Shown here: one piece after another, positions 18,497 through 26,914 of the stretch
Position numbering within the stretch: the stretch's first letter is position 1
Layout of the letters: each line of letters starts with the position of its first letter
DNA from: WSZJ01 sp964590435
GTDB taxonomy: Bacteria; Planctomycetota; MHYJ01; WSZJ01
NCBI GenBank assembly: GCA_964590435.1
Contig: CAZPWT010000033.1
Span: 1-64,000, forward strand
DNA: 64,000 nucleotides
Direction of reading: 5' to 3'
Program-made: the position numbers and the translations under genes
Notes under the pieces: model-generated
Databases searched by the model: none
The model's input: the letters and a program-made list of their open reading frames with translations, nothing else
What the model was told of the DNA's origin: nothing

Positions 18497-19441
18497 TCAG
18501 TTCACCGGATTCAGCGCGGCCCTGCCTGCCAGCACCGCGAGCACGTTCTCCGCCGCAATCGTCGCCATCCGGTTGCGCGTCTCGAAGGTCGCGCTGCCGA
18601 TGTGGGGGAGCAGCACGGCGTTCTCCAGCCCGAGCAGCCCCGGGTGGACCGCCGGCTCCTCCTCGAACACGTCGAGCCCCGCGCCGAAGATCCTCTTTTG
18701 ACGCAGCGCGTCAACGAGCGCCGCTTCGTCCACCACCGGCCCCCGCGACGTGTTCACCAGGATCGCCGTCGGCTTCATCTTCGAAAGGAACGCCGCGTCC
18801 ACGAGGTGCCTCGTCTCCGGCGTCAGCGGCGTGTGCACGCTCACCACGTCGCACGTCGAGGCGATCTCGTCGAGGGAAGCGCTTCGCCCGCCGCACTCCT
18901 TCTCGAACTCCGGCTTCGGGGTCCGCGAGAGGTAGAGGACTTCCATGCGGAAGCCCTTGGACATGCGCGCGACCTCCTGGCCGATGCGGCCGGCGCCGAG
19001 GATGCCGAGGCGCTTGCCGACGAGGGTCTGGCCCTGGAGGAGCAGGGGGTCCCATCCCTTGAACCGGCCGTCGCGGAGAAATCGTTCGGCCTCGCCGAGG
19101 CGGCGTGCGGTGGCGAGGATGAGGGCGAAGGCGAGCTCGGCGGTGGCCTCGGTGAGGCAGCCGGGGGTGTTGGTGACGGTGATGCCGCGCTGTTTCGCGG
19201 CGGCGAGATCGATGTGGTTGGTGCCGACGGACATGGTGGCGACGACGTGGAGGCCGGGCGAGTCGAGGATGGCGGGGCCGATCGTGTCGGTGAGCTGGCA
19301 GAGGAGCGCGGAGCAGCCGTCCACGCGGCGCGCGATCTCGGCCGGCGTGAGCGGCCCCGGGTTCATGTCGACGGTGACGTGCGGGAAGAGCAGCGCGAGG
19401 CCGGCTTCGGGGATCGGGCGGGTGACGAGGACGCGGGGCAT
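18497..19441 (-). CDS. D-2-hydroxyacid dehydrogenase (glyoxylate reductase-like)
   Basis: This 314-residue NAD(P)-dependent enzyme reduces a 2-keto acid such as glyoxylate or hydroxypyruvate. It has VGTNHIDL, the Rossmann motif LGILGAGRIGQEVAR, catalytic Arg in NTSRGPVVDE, Glu in LDVFEEEP and His in LLPHIGSAT, all in the usual order. The first 22 codons of the open frame before MPRVLVTRP are not protein-like, so ATG 19441 is chosen. Substrate within the family is not settled. Confidence 0.9.
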   Translation of the reverse strand: MPRVLVTRPIPEAGLALLFPHVTVDMNPGPLTPAEIARRVDGCSALLCQLTDTIGPAILDSPGLHVVATMSVGTNHIDLAAAKQRGITVTNTPGCLTEATAELAFALILATARRLGEAERFLRDGRFKGWDPLLLQGQTLVGKRLGILGAGRIGQEVARMSKGFRMEVLYLSRTPKPEFEKECGGRSASLDEIASTCDVVSVHTPLTPETRHLVDAAFLSKMKPTAILVNTSRGPVVDEAALVDALRQKRIFGAGLDVFEEEPAVHPGLLGLENAVLLPHIGSATFETRNRMATIAAENVLAVLAGRAALNPVN

Positions 19442-19479
19442 GGCCACAGCGTAGGCTGCGTCCTGCGAGCGGGCAATCG

Positions 19480-19508
19480 TTGCGAGCGACCCGGGCCGCG
19501 CCCACAAT
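19480..19508 (+). promoter_or_regulatory. recO promoter, leaderless spacing
   Basis: TTGCGA (19480-19485), 17 bp, CACAAT (19503-19508), then 7 nt to the ATG at 19516. There is no room for a ribosome binding site, so the transcript probably begins at or next to the start codon. Confidence 0.55.
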
Positions 19509-19515
19509 CCCGGCC

Positions 19516-20250
19516 ATGCCGCGCGTCCTGGTCCACGCCCTCGTCCTCGCCACCTACGACTATATGAACACGTCGCAGATCGTGGTCCTGTTCGCGCGCG
19601 AGCTCGGCAAGGTGCGGGGGCTCGCGAAGGGCGCCAAGCGCGAGAACGGGCCGTTCCAGGGCGGGTTCGACATCGGCTCGGTCTACGACGTCGAGCTGCT
19701 GCGGAAGACCGAAGGGCTGGACCTCCTGACGAAGGCCGCGATGTCCGAGGATTTCCCGCGGCTTCGCCAGGACCTGCCCGCGCTCTACGCCGCCTTCTAC
19801 ATCATGGAGCTCGCCGACGCGCTGACGGTCGAGCACGACAGCGAGCCGGAGTTCTGGGAAGCGACGATGGGGGCGCTACGCCTGCTCGACCGCGGCGCGC
19901 CGCGGGACATCGTGCTCTTCGCGTTCGAGGCGGCGGCGATGCGGCACCTGGGGTTCATGCCGCGGGTGGACGACTGTGCGGGGTGCGGCGGCAAGCTCCC
20001 GGCGCGCCCGGCGTTTTCGCCGCGGCTCGGCGGGGCGCTCTGTGCGGCCTGCGCCCCGCGCGACCCCGGCGCGCGCCTCGTCTCGGCGGGCGGGCTCAAG
20101 ATGCTCGCGCGGCTTGCCGAGGGGGCGATCCCGCTCGAGGCGCTGAGCATCGAGGGGCGAACGGCGGCGGATTTGCGCGCCGCCTTCGATTTGTACTGGC
20201 TCAACCTGCTGGGGAGGGAAGTGCGGAGCGCTAAGTTCATCGCGAGGTGA
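19516..20250 (+). CDS. recO: DNA repair protein RecO
   Basis: RecO loads RecA at gaps together with RecR and anneals SSB-coated strands. This 244-residue protein has the N-terminal OB fold (ALVLATYDYMNTSQIVVLF, GKVRGLAKGAKR), a helical middle and a zinc site of four cysteines (CAGCGG and CAAC). The start is ATG 19516; the promoter spacing suggests leaderless initiation. It is divergent from the dehydrogenase gene. Confidence 0.9.
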   Translation: MPRVLVHALVLATYDYMNTSQIVVLFARELGKVRGLAKGAKRENGPFQGGFDIGSVYDVELLRKTEGLDLLTKAAMSEDFPRLRQDLPALYAAFYIMELADALTVEHDSEPEFWEATMGALRLLDRGAPRDIVLFAFEAAAMRHLGFMPRVDDCAGCGGKLPARPAFSPRLGGALCAACAPRDPGARLVSAGGLKMLARLAEGAIPLEALSIEGRTAADLRAAFDLYWLNLLGREVRSAKFIAR

Positions 20251-20302
20251 CGAGAGGGCGGAGAAACGACAACTTCAACGTTTCCCGCGTCTTTCGGGCC
20301 TC

Positions 20303-20331
20303 TTGCACCCTCCCGCCCCATCAGATACCCT
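20303..20331 (+). promoter_or_regulatory. ndk promoter
   Basis: TTGCAC (20303-20308), 17 bp, TACCCT (20326-20331). The ATG is at 20375, preceded by CAGGAG. Confidence 0.5.
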
Positions 20332-20374
20332 TCGCCGCCCCAAAGTCCCTTTTTCCACAGGAGCCTGACACGCC

Positions 20375-20839
20375 ATGATGCGGACCCTGGTGATGGTGAA
20401 GCCCGACGGAGTGCAGCGCGGACTCGTCGGCGAGGTGATCGGCCGTCTGGAGCGCAAGGGCCTGAAGATCGTCGCCCTCAAGTTCCTCAACCTCGGCAAG
20501 GATCGCGCGGAGAATCTCTACTCGGTGCACAAGGAGCGGAAGTTCTACTCGTCGCTCATCAAGTTCGTCACCGGAGGCCCCGTCTGCGCCATCGCGGTCG
20601 AAGGCCCCGCGGCGATCACGCTCGTGCGCAACCTCATGGGCGCCACGTTCGGCACCGAGGCGGCCCCGGGCACGATTCGCGGCGACTACGGCGCCTCGCG
20701 CTCGTTCAACCTCGTGCACGGCTCCGACTCCCCCGAGTCCGCCGCCCGCGAGCTCCCCATCCTCTTCGATTCCAGGGACTTCGTGGACTACAAGGTCCTC
20801 GGCGCCCCCTGGGTCTACGACGAGGCGGAGGACAAGTAA
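20375..20839 (+). CDS. ndk: nucleoside diphosphate kinase
   Basis: NDK transfers the gamma-phosphate from ATP to nucleoside diphosphates. The 154-residue protein has the family start RTLVMVKPDGVQRGLVGEVI, GTIRGDYG and the active-site His115 in NLVHGSDSPESA. It is slightly longer than usual because of a C-terminal tail (APWVYDEAEDK). The next gene starts immediately after its stop codon. Confidence 0.97.
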   Translation: MMRTLVMVKPDGVQRGLVGEVIGRLERKGLKIVALKFLNLGKDRAENLYSVHKERKFYSSLIKFVTGGPVCAIAVEGPAAITLVRNLMGATFGTEAAPGTIRGDYGASRSFNLVHGSDSPESAARELPILFDSRDFVDYKVLGAPWVYDEAEDK

Positions 20840-21493
20840 ATGAAGGGACCGGCCCGCTTCCTCTGGAGCCCCGGCGACGCGGCTGCGGAGGGCGGGCGGG
20901 TAGGGCCGGCGGCGTCGGCGTGCGCGCTGGCGGCGTTTGCGCAGGGGGTGGCGCTGAAGATGGTGGTGGAGCGCCCCGAGTTCTCGCACAAGGACGCGCC
21001 GCCGGTGGCCGCGGGGTGGTGGTCGGTCGGCGCCAGCGTGGCGTGCGTCGCGCTGGCGGCGTGGTTCATCCGAGCCACGCTCATGGAGCTCACGCTCGAC
21101 TTCCGGCGCAAGAGCCGCAACATGCGGCCGACGCTGCGCGCGACCGGCTGGGTCTCCGCCCTCGCCGCCGCCATCGGCGCCCTCTGGGGTTTCGCCGCCG
21201 TCCTCCTGGTCCCCAAGGGCGCGCCCCCCGTCATCACCTTCAAGGAGGGCGACCCCGTCACTCACGCCACCGTCGCCGCCACCCTCTGGGTCCTCACCGT
21301 CCCCTTCGCCGCCCTCTGGCTCTGGCGCGCGGTGTGGGAGGGAAGGGCTGCCGCGCGGCTGTACGGCAAACCCGTCGCGCTCGGCGTCGCCGTCTCGATC
21401 GCCGCCGGGCTCGTCGCGCTTCTCCTCGCCTTCATCGCCGTCCCGAGCGCCTCCGCGCAGTACGACCGGATCTCCCACGCGTTTTCGCGCTGA
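20840..21493 (+). CDS. multi-pass membrane protein
   Basis: This 217-residue protein has about five hydrophobic helices (AASACALAAFAQGVALKMV, SVGASVACVALAAWFI, VSALAAAIGALWGFAAVLLV, AATLWVLTVPFAALWLW, VAVSIAAGLVALLLAFIAV) and a short cytoplasmic basic loop (DFRRKSRNMRPTLR). It starts directly after the ndk stop, so the genes are coupled. Family not recognised; it is broadly like YIP1-type membrane proteins in helix layout only. Confidence 0.6.
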   Translation: MKGPARFLWSPGDAAAEGGRVGPAASACALAAFAQGVALKMVVERPEFSHKDAPPVAAGWWSVGASVACVALAAWFIRATLMELTLDFRRKSRNMRPTLRATGWVSALAAAIGALWGFAAVLLVPKGAPPVITFKEGDPVTHATVAATLWVLTVPFAALWLWRAVWEGRAAARLYGKPVALGVAVSIAAGLVALLLAFIAVPSASAQYDRISHAFSR

Positions 21494-21503
21494 AGCGGGC
21501 GCC

Positions 21504-22409
21504 ATGACGACTCCTCCCGCCACGCCGGACCCCGCCGAAGTCCTCCGCGCGAAGCTCAAGGCCGCGGTGGAAAAGTGGCGCGACCGGGCGCGCGGCAAGC
21601 TCTTCAAGCTCAAGCAGGCCGCAGAGGACACGTCGAAGGCGGACGAACTCCGGCTGTTCGGCGAGGTCCTGAAGGTCAACCTCGCGCAGGTCCCGCGCGG
21701 CGCCGAGTCCGTCGTCCTGCCGAACATGTTCGGCGGCCCGGACCTCACGATCCCGCTCGAGAAATCAAAGTCCCCCGCCGAGAACATGCGCGCCTATTTC
21801 AAGCAGTACCAGAAGGCCCTTCGCGGCCACGAGGAAGTCGCGCGTCGCCAGGCCGCCGAGGAGCGCTCGATCGCGCGCATGGCCGGCATCGACGCCGAGA
21901 TCGCCGCCGCCGACCCCGCGAAACTCCGCGAAATCGAGGCGCGCCTCCAGGAACAGGGGCTCTTCCCGCGCCCCGTCAAGATGCGCGAAATCGTCCGATC
22001 CGAAAAAAAAGGACCGAGGCGCTTCGTTTCAGCCGACGGATTGGATATCCTCGTGGGCCGCAAGGCGGAGGAGAACGAGGAGCTGTCGCTGAGGCTGGCC
22101 CGGGGGAACGACGCCTGGTTTCACGCGGAGGACAAGGCGGGGGCGCACGTCGTGGTGCGGCTTCCGCCGGGGACGGAGATCCCGCAGGAGACCCTGCTCG
22201 ACGCGGCCACGCTGGCGGCATACCACTCCAAGCTGCGGGGGCGTCCGGTGGCGGAGGTGACGTGGACGCTGGCGAAGTGGGTGACGCGGGCGCGGCATGC
22301 GCCGAAGGGGACGGTGATCGTGCAGAAGGGGAAGACGATCCGACTGAGGATAGAGCCCGCGCGGCTGGAGCGGCTGCTGGAGCCGGCGCGGCGCCTGGGA
22401 GAGGAGTGA
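21504..22409 (+). CDS. short RqcH/NEMF-like protein lacking the NFACT-N domain
   Basis: This 301-residue protein matches the C-terminal half of RqcH/FbpA (ribosome quality control; bacterial RqcH recruits tRNA-Ala to add C-terminal alanine tails). It has the coiled-coil part (ELRLFGEVLKVNLAQVPRG, PLEKSKSPAENMRAYFKQYQKA) and the NFACT-R domain (SADGLDILVGRKAEENEEL, ARGNDAWFHAEDKAGAHVVV). Full RqcH is about 550-570 residues; the N-terminal NFACT-N domain is absent and is not encoded just upstream. It may keep ribosome/tRNA binding without tailing function, or its other half may be encoded elsewhere. Confidence 0.75.
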   Translation: MTTPPATPDPAEVLRAKLKAAVEKWRDRARGKLFKLKQAAEDTSKADELRLFGEVLKVNLAQVPRGAESVVLPNMFGGPDLTIPLEKSKSPAENMRAYFKQYQKALRGHEEVARRQAAEERSIARMAGIDAEIAAADPAKLREIEARLQEQGLFPRPVKMREIVRSEKKGPRRFVSADGLDILVGRKAEENEELSLRLARGNDAWFHAEDKAGAHVVVRLPPGTEIPQETLLDAATLAAYHSKLRGRPVAEVTWTLAKWVTRARHAPKGTVIVQKGKTIRLRIEPARLERLLEPARRLGEE

Positions 22410-22412
22410 GTC

Positions 22413-22685
22413 ATGGCGGGCGCGAAGGGTCAGAAGAGGTGTCCTGCGTGCGGGAAGGGTTTCCGCGCGAGGAACCGGGTGCACGTTTACTGTTCGCGGG
22501 AGACGTGCAAGCTGGCGCGGCGCGCGGGGTACATGAAGCGGTACATGTCGGGATGGAAGAAGAAGCACCCGAACTACTGGAAGACGGAGCGGCAGAAGGA
22601 GTACATGAAGCAGTGGCGTGAGTCGCATCCGGAGTATTTCAAGGACTGGCGTGAGAAGGCGAAGAGGCGTGGGCGGGCGCGGTAG
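22413..22685 (+). CDS. small basic zinc-finger-like protein
   Basis: This 90-residue protein has Cys pairs CPACGKGF and YCSRETC, consistent with one zinc site, followed by repeated aromatic/basic segments: YMKRYMSGWKKKHPNYW, then YMKQWRESHPEYFKDWR, an internal duplication of about 20 residues. Such proteins occur in planctomycete and phage genomes with no assigned role; nucleic-acid binding is likely from composition. The start is 3 nt after the upstream stop, and the next gene follows 3 nt after its own stop. Confidence 0.65.
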   Translation: MAGAKGQKRCPACGKGFRARNRVHVYCSRETCKLARRAGYMKRYMSGWKKKHPNYWKTERQKEYMKQWRESHPEYFKDWREKAKRRGRAR

Positions 22686-22688
22686 GGC

Positions 22689-23834
22689 ATGGCGATCCTG
22701 GGGGCGGGGCTGGCGTTTGCGGGCGGGCGCTGGGTGGAAGGGGTGGAGGTCCGCCATTCGGGCGGGGTGATCGAGTCGGTGCGCCGCGTTCGCGGTGCAG
22801 GGCGCGGGGTGATCCTGCTGCCGGGGCTGGTGAATGCGCATGCGCATCTCGAGCTGACGTTCCTGGGCGGGCGGCTGGCGCCGGCGCCGTTTCCCGAGTG
22901 GGCGGCGCGGCTGATGGAGGAGCGCGCGAAGCGATCGGCGGCGGACGTCGAGGCGTCGTTGCGCGAGGGGATCCGGCTTTCGGTGGCGGCGGGGACGGCG
23001 GCGGTGGGGGACTTCGCGTGGCTGTCGCGGAATGACGCACTGCGTCAATCCGGCCTGCGGGCGGTGAGCTGGCGCGAGGCGCTGGGGATCGCGCCGGGGC
23101 GGGCGGACGAGGCGGCGCGCCGGGCGCTGGAATTCCTGGGGAAGCGCACGGCGACCTGGACGGCGGGGCTGGCCCCGCACGCCCCGTACTCGTGCAGCGG
23201 GGACCTGTACCGGCGGCTCTTCCGCGAAGCCGCCAGCGCCGGCGTCCCGTTCGCGACGCACCTGTCCGAACTGCGCGAGGAGATCGAGTACCTGCGGACG
23301 GGCCGCGGCGCGTTCGCGGACATGCTGCGCGCGATCGGCCGCGACCCCGGCGGCTGGCGGCCGCCGCGGCTGCGGCCGGTCGCGTACCTCGCGCGGCTCG
23401 GCGTCCTGCGCGGCGCGACGGCGGCCCACGCGAACTACCTTACGCCGGCGGACATCACGGCGCTCCGCCGTGCCCGCGCCGCCGTCGTCTGGTGCCCTCG
23501 CACCCACGCTTTTTTCGGCCACCCCGCCCACCCCGCCCGCCGCCTGCTCGCCGCCGGCGTCCCCGTCGCGCTCGGCACCGATTCGCTCGGCTCCTCGCCC
23601 TCGCTCGACCTGCGCGAGGAAATCAAGGCCGCGATGGGGAAGGGGTTCTCTCTCGAGGAGGCGCTGACGATGGCGACGGCGCACGGGGCGAGAGCCCTCG
23701 GGCTCAAGCGCTCAGGGCGGATCGCGCCGGGATACGCCGCGGATTTCACGCTCATCGCCGGCGATACCCCGATGGACGCCCTGGCCGGCCCCGTGGCCGG
23801 CGTCCTCGTCGCCGGCCGCCGCCTCTCCGCCTGA
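22689..23834 (+). CDS. amidohydrolase-superfamily deaminase/hydrolase
   Basis: This 381-residue metal-dependent hydrolase has NAHAHLE (49-55; His51 and His53 bind metal), then APHAPYS, THLSELREE, AHANYL and GTDSLGSSPSL, the pattern of the SsnA/TrzN/aminofutalosine-deaminase branch. It probably deaminates or dechlorinates an aromatic base or nucleoside; aminodeoxyfutalosine deaminase of the futalosine menaquinone pathway is one candidate, not proven here. It closes a run of closely spaced genes that starts at ndk. Confidence 0.8.
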   Translation: MAILGAGLAFAGGRWVEGVEVRHSGGVIESVRRVRGAGRGVILLPGLVNAHAHLELTFLGGRLAPAPFPEWAARLMEERAKRSAADVEASLREGIRLSVAAGTAAVGDFAWLSRNDALRQSGLRAVSWREALGIAPGRADEAARRALEFLGKRTATWTAGLAPHAPYSCSGDLYRRLFREAASAGVPFATHLSELREEIEYLRTGRGAFADMLRAIGRDPGGWRPPRLRPVAYLARLGVLRGATAAHANYLTPADITALRRARAAVVWCPRTHAFFGHPAHPARRLLAAGVPVALGTDSLGSSPSLDLREEIKAAMGKGFSLEEALTMATAHGARALGLKRSGRIAPGYAADFTLIAGDTPMDALAGPVAGVLVAGRRLSA

Positions 23835-23844
23835 CGATCGTTTC

Positions 23845-23872
23845 TTGACACGGACTCGCGCTTTTTGAAAAT
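23845..23872 (+). promoter_or_regulatory. promoter for the Asn-Pro-repeat barrel protein
   Basis: A perfect -35 TTGACA (23845-23850) with a poor -10 (GAAAAT, 23867-23872) at 16 bp. The ATG at 23902 has GAGAGGA upstream. Confidence 0.5.
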
Positions 23873-23901
23873 GCGCCGGTCCGAGGGAGAGGAAAAATTT
23901 C

Positions 23902-25014
23902 ATGCTCTGTCGCTTCGCCACAATCTCGTTCTGTCTCCTGTCCGCGGCCTGGGCCCATGCCCGCCCGCAGGCGGCCGCCGTCCGCATCGGCGGCCCCGCT
24001 TCCGCCATGAAACCCCGCCACGGCGCCCGCGCGCTGCTGCTGGTCGCCGAAGTGCCGAAAGCGCGCGTCGAGCTCCGCGACAGCGAGGACCGCGAGGACG
24101 TCGTGGTCGTCGCCTGGGCCGGCGGCGCCCCGATCGCGCGCCGCGCCGGCCGCACCGACGGCGGGCTCGACAACGCGTTCGAGTGTGATTGGCCCGAGGC
24201 GGGCGAAGCGGACCGGTTCGAGGTCGAGTTTCCTTCGCGCGACGAACGCGTCGAGGGGCGCATCGTGCGCCCGCCGCCGCAGTGGTCCGCGCTTCCCCCC
24301 GTGCGCGCCGAGGCGATCGGCGGCTGGATCTGGAACGAGCGCGACTCCGGGCAGGAGTCCGCCGCGGTCGCGGGCGGGAGGCTGAGCGTCGGCATCGGGA
24401 AGGGCTTCTGGATCGAGGCGTCGGCGGAGACGTCGGCGGGGACGGCGGAGCGGAACGGTGAAGGGACGGTGCCGGGGAAGACGGTGTTCGTGCCGGGGAC
24501 GCCGTCGCCGAATCCGAGTCCCTCGCCGAGCCCGAATCCCAGTCCGAACCCCAATCCGAATCCGAATCCCAACCCGAACCCAAATCCGAACCCAAACCCC
24601 AACCCCAATCCGAATCCGAACCCCAACCCGACGCCCACGCCATCCCCCAGCCCCACCCCGACGCCGACCGGCACCACGACCAAGTCGCGTTCAACCACCC
24701 GCGAAACCCGGGAACGCGACTACGTCCGCACCAATACCTACCTCGCCGGCGTTCGCTACGACGCCTTCACCGCCGGCCCGCTCACCGTTTTCGCCGCCGC
24801 CGACGCCGGCGTCGCCCACCGCCGCTTCCAGCACAGTGACACCGAGTACGACCCGGTTGCCGAGGCGCGGACCGGAGTGGAGTTCCGTTTCTCGGAGGAA
24901 GCGCGCCTGACGATCGACCTGCGGGGAAGGGGCTCGCGTTCGCTCGATTCGCGCGGAAGCCACGAGTGGCAGGGGGCGCTTTCGCCCACGATCGGCCTGT
25001 CGATCCGGTTCTGA
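23902..25014 (+). CDS. exported barrel-type protein with an Asn-Pro repeat linker
   Basis: This 370-residue protein has a signal peptide (ATISFCLLSAAWAHA). Residues about 25-200 form a beta-rich domain (ALLLVAEVPKARVELRD, ADRFEVEFPSRDERVEG). Residues about 201-255 are a Pro/Asn/Ser/Thr linker made mainly of Asn-Pro pairs, and the last 100 residues have amphipathic strands (TYLAGVRYDAFTAG, ARTGVEFRFSEEARLTIDL) ending in Phe, like an outer-membrane barrel. The linker is encoded by a hexanucleotide array, so its length can vary without frameshift. Function unknown. Confidence 0.65.
   Translation: MLCRFATISFCLLSAAWAHARPQAAAVRIGGPASAMKPRHGARALLLVAEVPKARVELRDSEDREDVVVVAWAGGAPIARRAGRTDGGLDNAFECDWPEAGEADRFEVEFPSRDERVEGRIVRPPPQWSALPPVRAEAIGGWIWNERDSGQESAAVAGGRLSVGIGKGFWIEASAETSAGTAERNGEGTVPGKTVFVPGTPSPNPSPSPSPNPSPNPNPNPNPNPNPNPNPNPNPNPNPNPNPTPTPSPSPTPTPTGTTTKSRSTTRETRERDYVRTNTYLAGVRYDAFTAGPLTVFAAADAGVAHRRFQHSDTEYDPVAEARTGVEFRFSEEARLTIDLRGRGSRSLDSRGSHEWQGALSPTIGLSIRF
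24502..24666 (+). repeat. hexanucleotide array encoding Asn-Pro repeats
   Basis: Variants of CCSAAY (CCGAAT, CCCAAC, CCAAAC) repeat across about 165 bp inside the preceding gene, grading into CCS-ACS and CCS-AGY at the ends. Third-base wobble between units shows the array is old rather than newly expanded. Confidence 0.85.
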
Positions 25015-25044
25015 GCACGGCCTGGATTTCGGAAGGAGTGGACC

Positions 25045-25878
25045 ATGAGGATCCTGTTCGTGTTCGCGCTCGCCGCGGCGGCGTCGGCCGAGCCCGCGCG
25101 GGCGACGCTGAAGGTTTATCCGCCGGACCGCGCGATCGCCGTCCGCGCGCCCTCGGCGACGGCCACGCTCGAAGTGATCCCTCGCGGCGCCGCGAGGGCG
25201 ACGCTGCAGGTCCAGCCGGACGACGACGGCTACTGGCGCCTCGAGGCCGTCCCGCTCGCGGCCGGCGCGGTGCTCGCGGCGGGCGGGAAGCCGCTTCTCG
25301 AGATCGTCGCGGGGAGCGGGGAAGCGCCTGCCGGGCCGCCGGCGCTGCTGGAGGCCGGGGAGGCGGCGATCGAGACGCCGGTGCCCGCGGGAACGGCGCC
25401 GGGCGCGTGCGCGCTGGAGCTGGCCAACGAGGGCGCTTCGATCCGGCAGACGTTCGCGGGGGCCGACGTTTTTATTTCAGGCGAAGGTGCTTCCGCCCGC
25501 GCGGTCTTCACCGGGACGATCGCGGCGGACCAGGCGGGGGCGAATGCGGCGACGGTGACGGCGGGGGCGTACACGCGGTCGTGGACGGCCCGCGTCTACT
25601 CCTGGCGCTGGACCGCCGAGCGCCCCCGCGTCTCCCGCGGCGAGGCCGCGCGGTTCCGCCTCGAGATCGACGGCCTTCCCGAGGGCGCCGAGTGCGACGT
25701 CACGCTCGCCGCCACGGGCGGCCTCCAGCTCGTCGAGGCCCCCGGCGCGTTCACCCCCGCCGGCGAAGGGTGCTGGACGGCGCGGGTGCGGGAAGGGACA
25801 TTCGTGTTCGAGGCGCCGGCGGACGGCGACGCGGTCGTGACGGCCGACCTGGCGCCCGTGTGCGAATCGGGGAAATGA
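25045..25878 (+). CDS. exported beta-rich protein of unknown function
   Basis: This 277-residue protein has a short signal peptide (ILFVFALAAAASAEPARA) and a low-complexity, Ala/Glu/Val-rich, beta-strand-like body with possible Ig-like segments (RATLKVYPPDRAIAV, RATLQVQPDDDGYWRLE, RFRLEIDGLPEGAECDV). The repeated TLKV/TLEV/TLQV pattern near the N-terminus suggests three short internal repeats of about 25 residues. Its stop overlaps a possible ATG of the next gene. Confidence 0.6.
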   Translation: MRILFVFALAAAASAEPARATLKVYPPDRAIAVRAPSATATLEVIPRGAARATLQVQPDDDGYWRLEAVPLAAGAVLAAGGKPLLEIVAGSGEAPAGPPALLEAGEAAIETPVPAGTAPGACALELANEGASIRQTFAGADVFISGEGASARAVFTGTIAADQAGANAATVTAGAYTRSWTARVYSWRWTAERPRVSRGEAARFRLEIDGLPEGAECDVTLAATGGLQLVEAPGAFTPAGEGCWTARVREGTFVFEAPADGDAVVTADLAPVCESGK

Positions 25879-25880
25879 CG

Positions 25881-26468
25881 ATGAAGCGGATCTCCTGGGT
25901 GCTGCTGGCCGCGCTGGCGGCGGGGTGCGCGAGCGAACCGGCGCCGAAGTCGAAGAGCGCCGAGGTGGCGTTCGACACGTACCGCAGCGACTGCGCGGCG
26001 GCGCGGCAGGCCTGCGAGCGCGCCGCGGATTCGAGCGGCATGGAAAAAGGGACGCGCGGGCTCGGGGCGTTCCTCGAGCAGTGGGGCGCGAACCCGAAGC
26101 TCAACCCGCCCGCCGACGCGGTCGAGCGCGGCAAGGCGCTGCGGGAGCGCTTCATCGAGCTCGACGCCACGCTGCGCTCCGCGCGCGCGATCGCCGACGG
26201 CACGGGGGAGGACGAGGCGACGGTGGAGGCGATCGATGCCGCGCAGGGTGCGATCCGCGGGCTCGTCGCGGCCATCCGTGAGCTGTCGACGGAAGTCGAG
26301 AAGGACATCATCGAGTTCGCCACACGCGACCGGCAGAACGAACTCGCCCAGCGCCTGCTCGCGTCGGCGCAGGACATCAAGGAAACCACGCTTCCCACCT
26401 GCGAAAACGCAGCCCGGGCGCTGTCGAGCGCGCGGGATGCGCTGAAGCGGGCGCGGGCGGCGGAGTAG
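25881..26468 (+). CDS. lipoprotein, helical, unknown function
   Basis: This 195-residue lipoprotein has the lipobox LAAGC (residues 12-16 after MKRISW) followed by an almost fully helical mature part (AVERGKALRERFIELDATLR, ELSTEVEKDIIEFATRDRQN). An in-frame ATG at 25875 overlaps the previous stop (ATGA) and would add two residues. It belongs to a run of four small exported or coiled-coil genes. No family recognised. Confidence 0.65.
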   Translation: MKRISWVLLAALAAGCASEPAPKSKSAEVAFDTYRSDCAAARQACERAADSSGMEKGTRGLGAFLEQWGANPKLNPPADAVERGKALRERFIELDATLRSARAIADGTGEDEATVEAIDAAQGAIRGLVAAIRELSTEVEKDIIEFATRDRQNELAQRLLASAQDIKETTLPTCENAARALSSARDALKRARAAE

Positions 26469-26476
26469 GAGGGGGC

Positions 26477-26914
26477 ATGGCGAACGCGGCGGTGAAAGCG
26501 CTCCTGGCGCAGATCGGGGAGTTGCGCGAGGGGATCGAGGGGTTGAAGGCGGACGTGAAGGCGATCGACGCGAAGAGCGGGATGATGCGGACGTTCGAGG
26601 CGGGGGAGGCGGCGGCGCTGAAGGGGAAGCTGGCGCGGGCGGAGGGGTGCCTCGCGGCAGCTCGCGACGCGAAGAAGGCGGACGAGGCGGCGTGGCAGGC
26701 CGAGCGGGCCGCGCGGATGCTGAACGACGTGGCCGTGACGCTCGCGCTGGAGGCCGCGGAATTCCGCCGCGAAATGATCGCGTTCCGGGCGCGGCGGCGG
26801 GAGGAGGCGGACCTCGCGCGCTACGAGCGCTCGGTCGAGCGCGCGCACCAGACGTTCCTGACGCTCGCGAACCTGCTCGGCTCGATCGTGGCGGCGATCC
26901 CGAAGATCGGATGA
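26477..26914 (+). CDS. small cytoplasmic coiled-coil protein
   Basis: This 145-residue protein has no signal peptide. It is helical throughout (LAQIGELREGIEGLKADVKAI, LEAAEFRREMIAFRARRREE) and ends in a weakly hydrophobic segment (LANLLGSIVAAIPKIG). It overlaps the next gene by four bases (ATGA). Unknown function; it may scaffold the adjacent lipoproteins at the membrane. Confidence 0.6.
   Translation: MANAAVKALLAQIGELREGIEGLKADVKAIDAKSGMMRTFEAGEAAALKGKLARAEGCLAAARDAKKADEAAWQAERAARMLNDVAVTLALEAAEFRREMIAFRARRREEADLARYERSVERAHQTFLTLANLLGSIVAAIPKIG

Noticed and set aside
24502..24666. Possible CRISPR-like or minisatellite array
   Set aside because: Unit is 6 bp, in frame and encodes Asn-Pro; no spacers.
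24966..25874. Upstream extension of the lipoprotein at 25881
   Set aside because: The frame overlaps a signal-peptide gene in another frame and is Arg/Gly/Asp-rich shadow; the lipobox begins at 25881.
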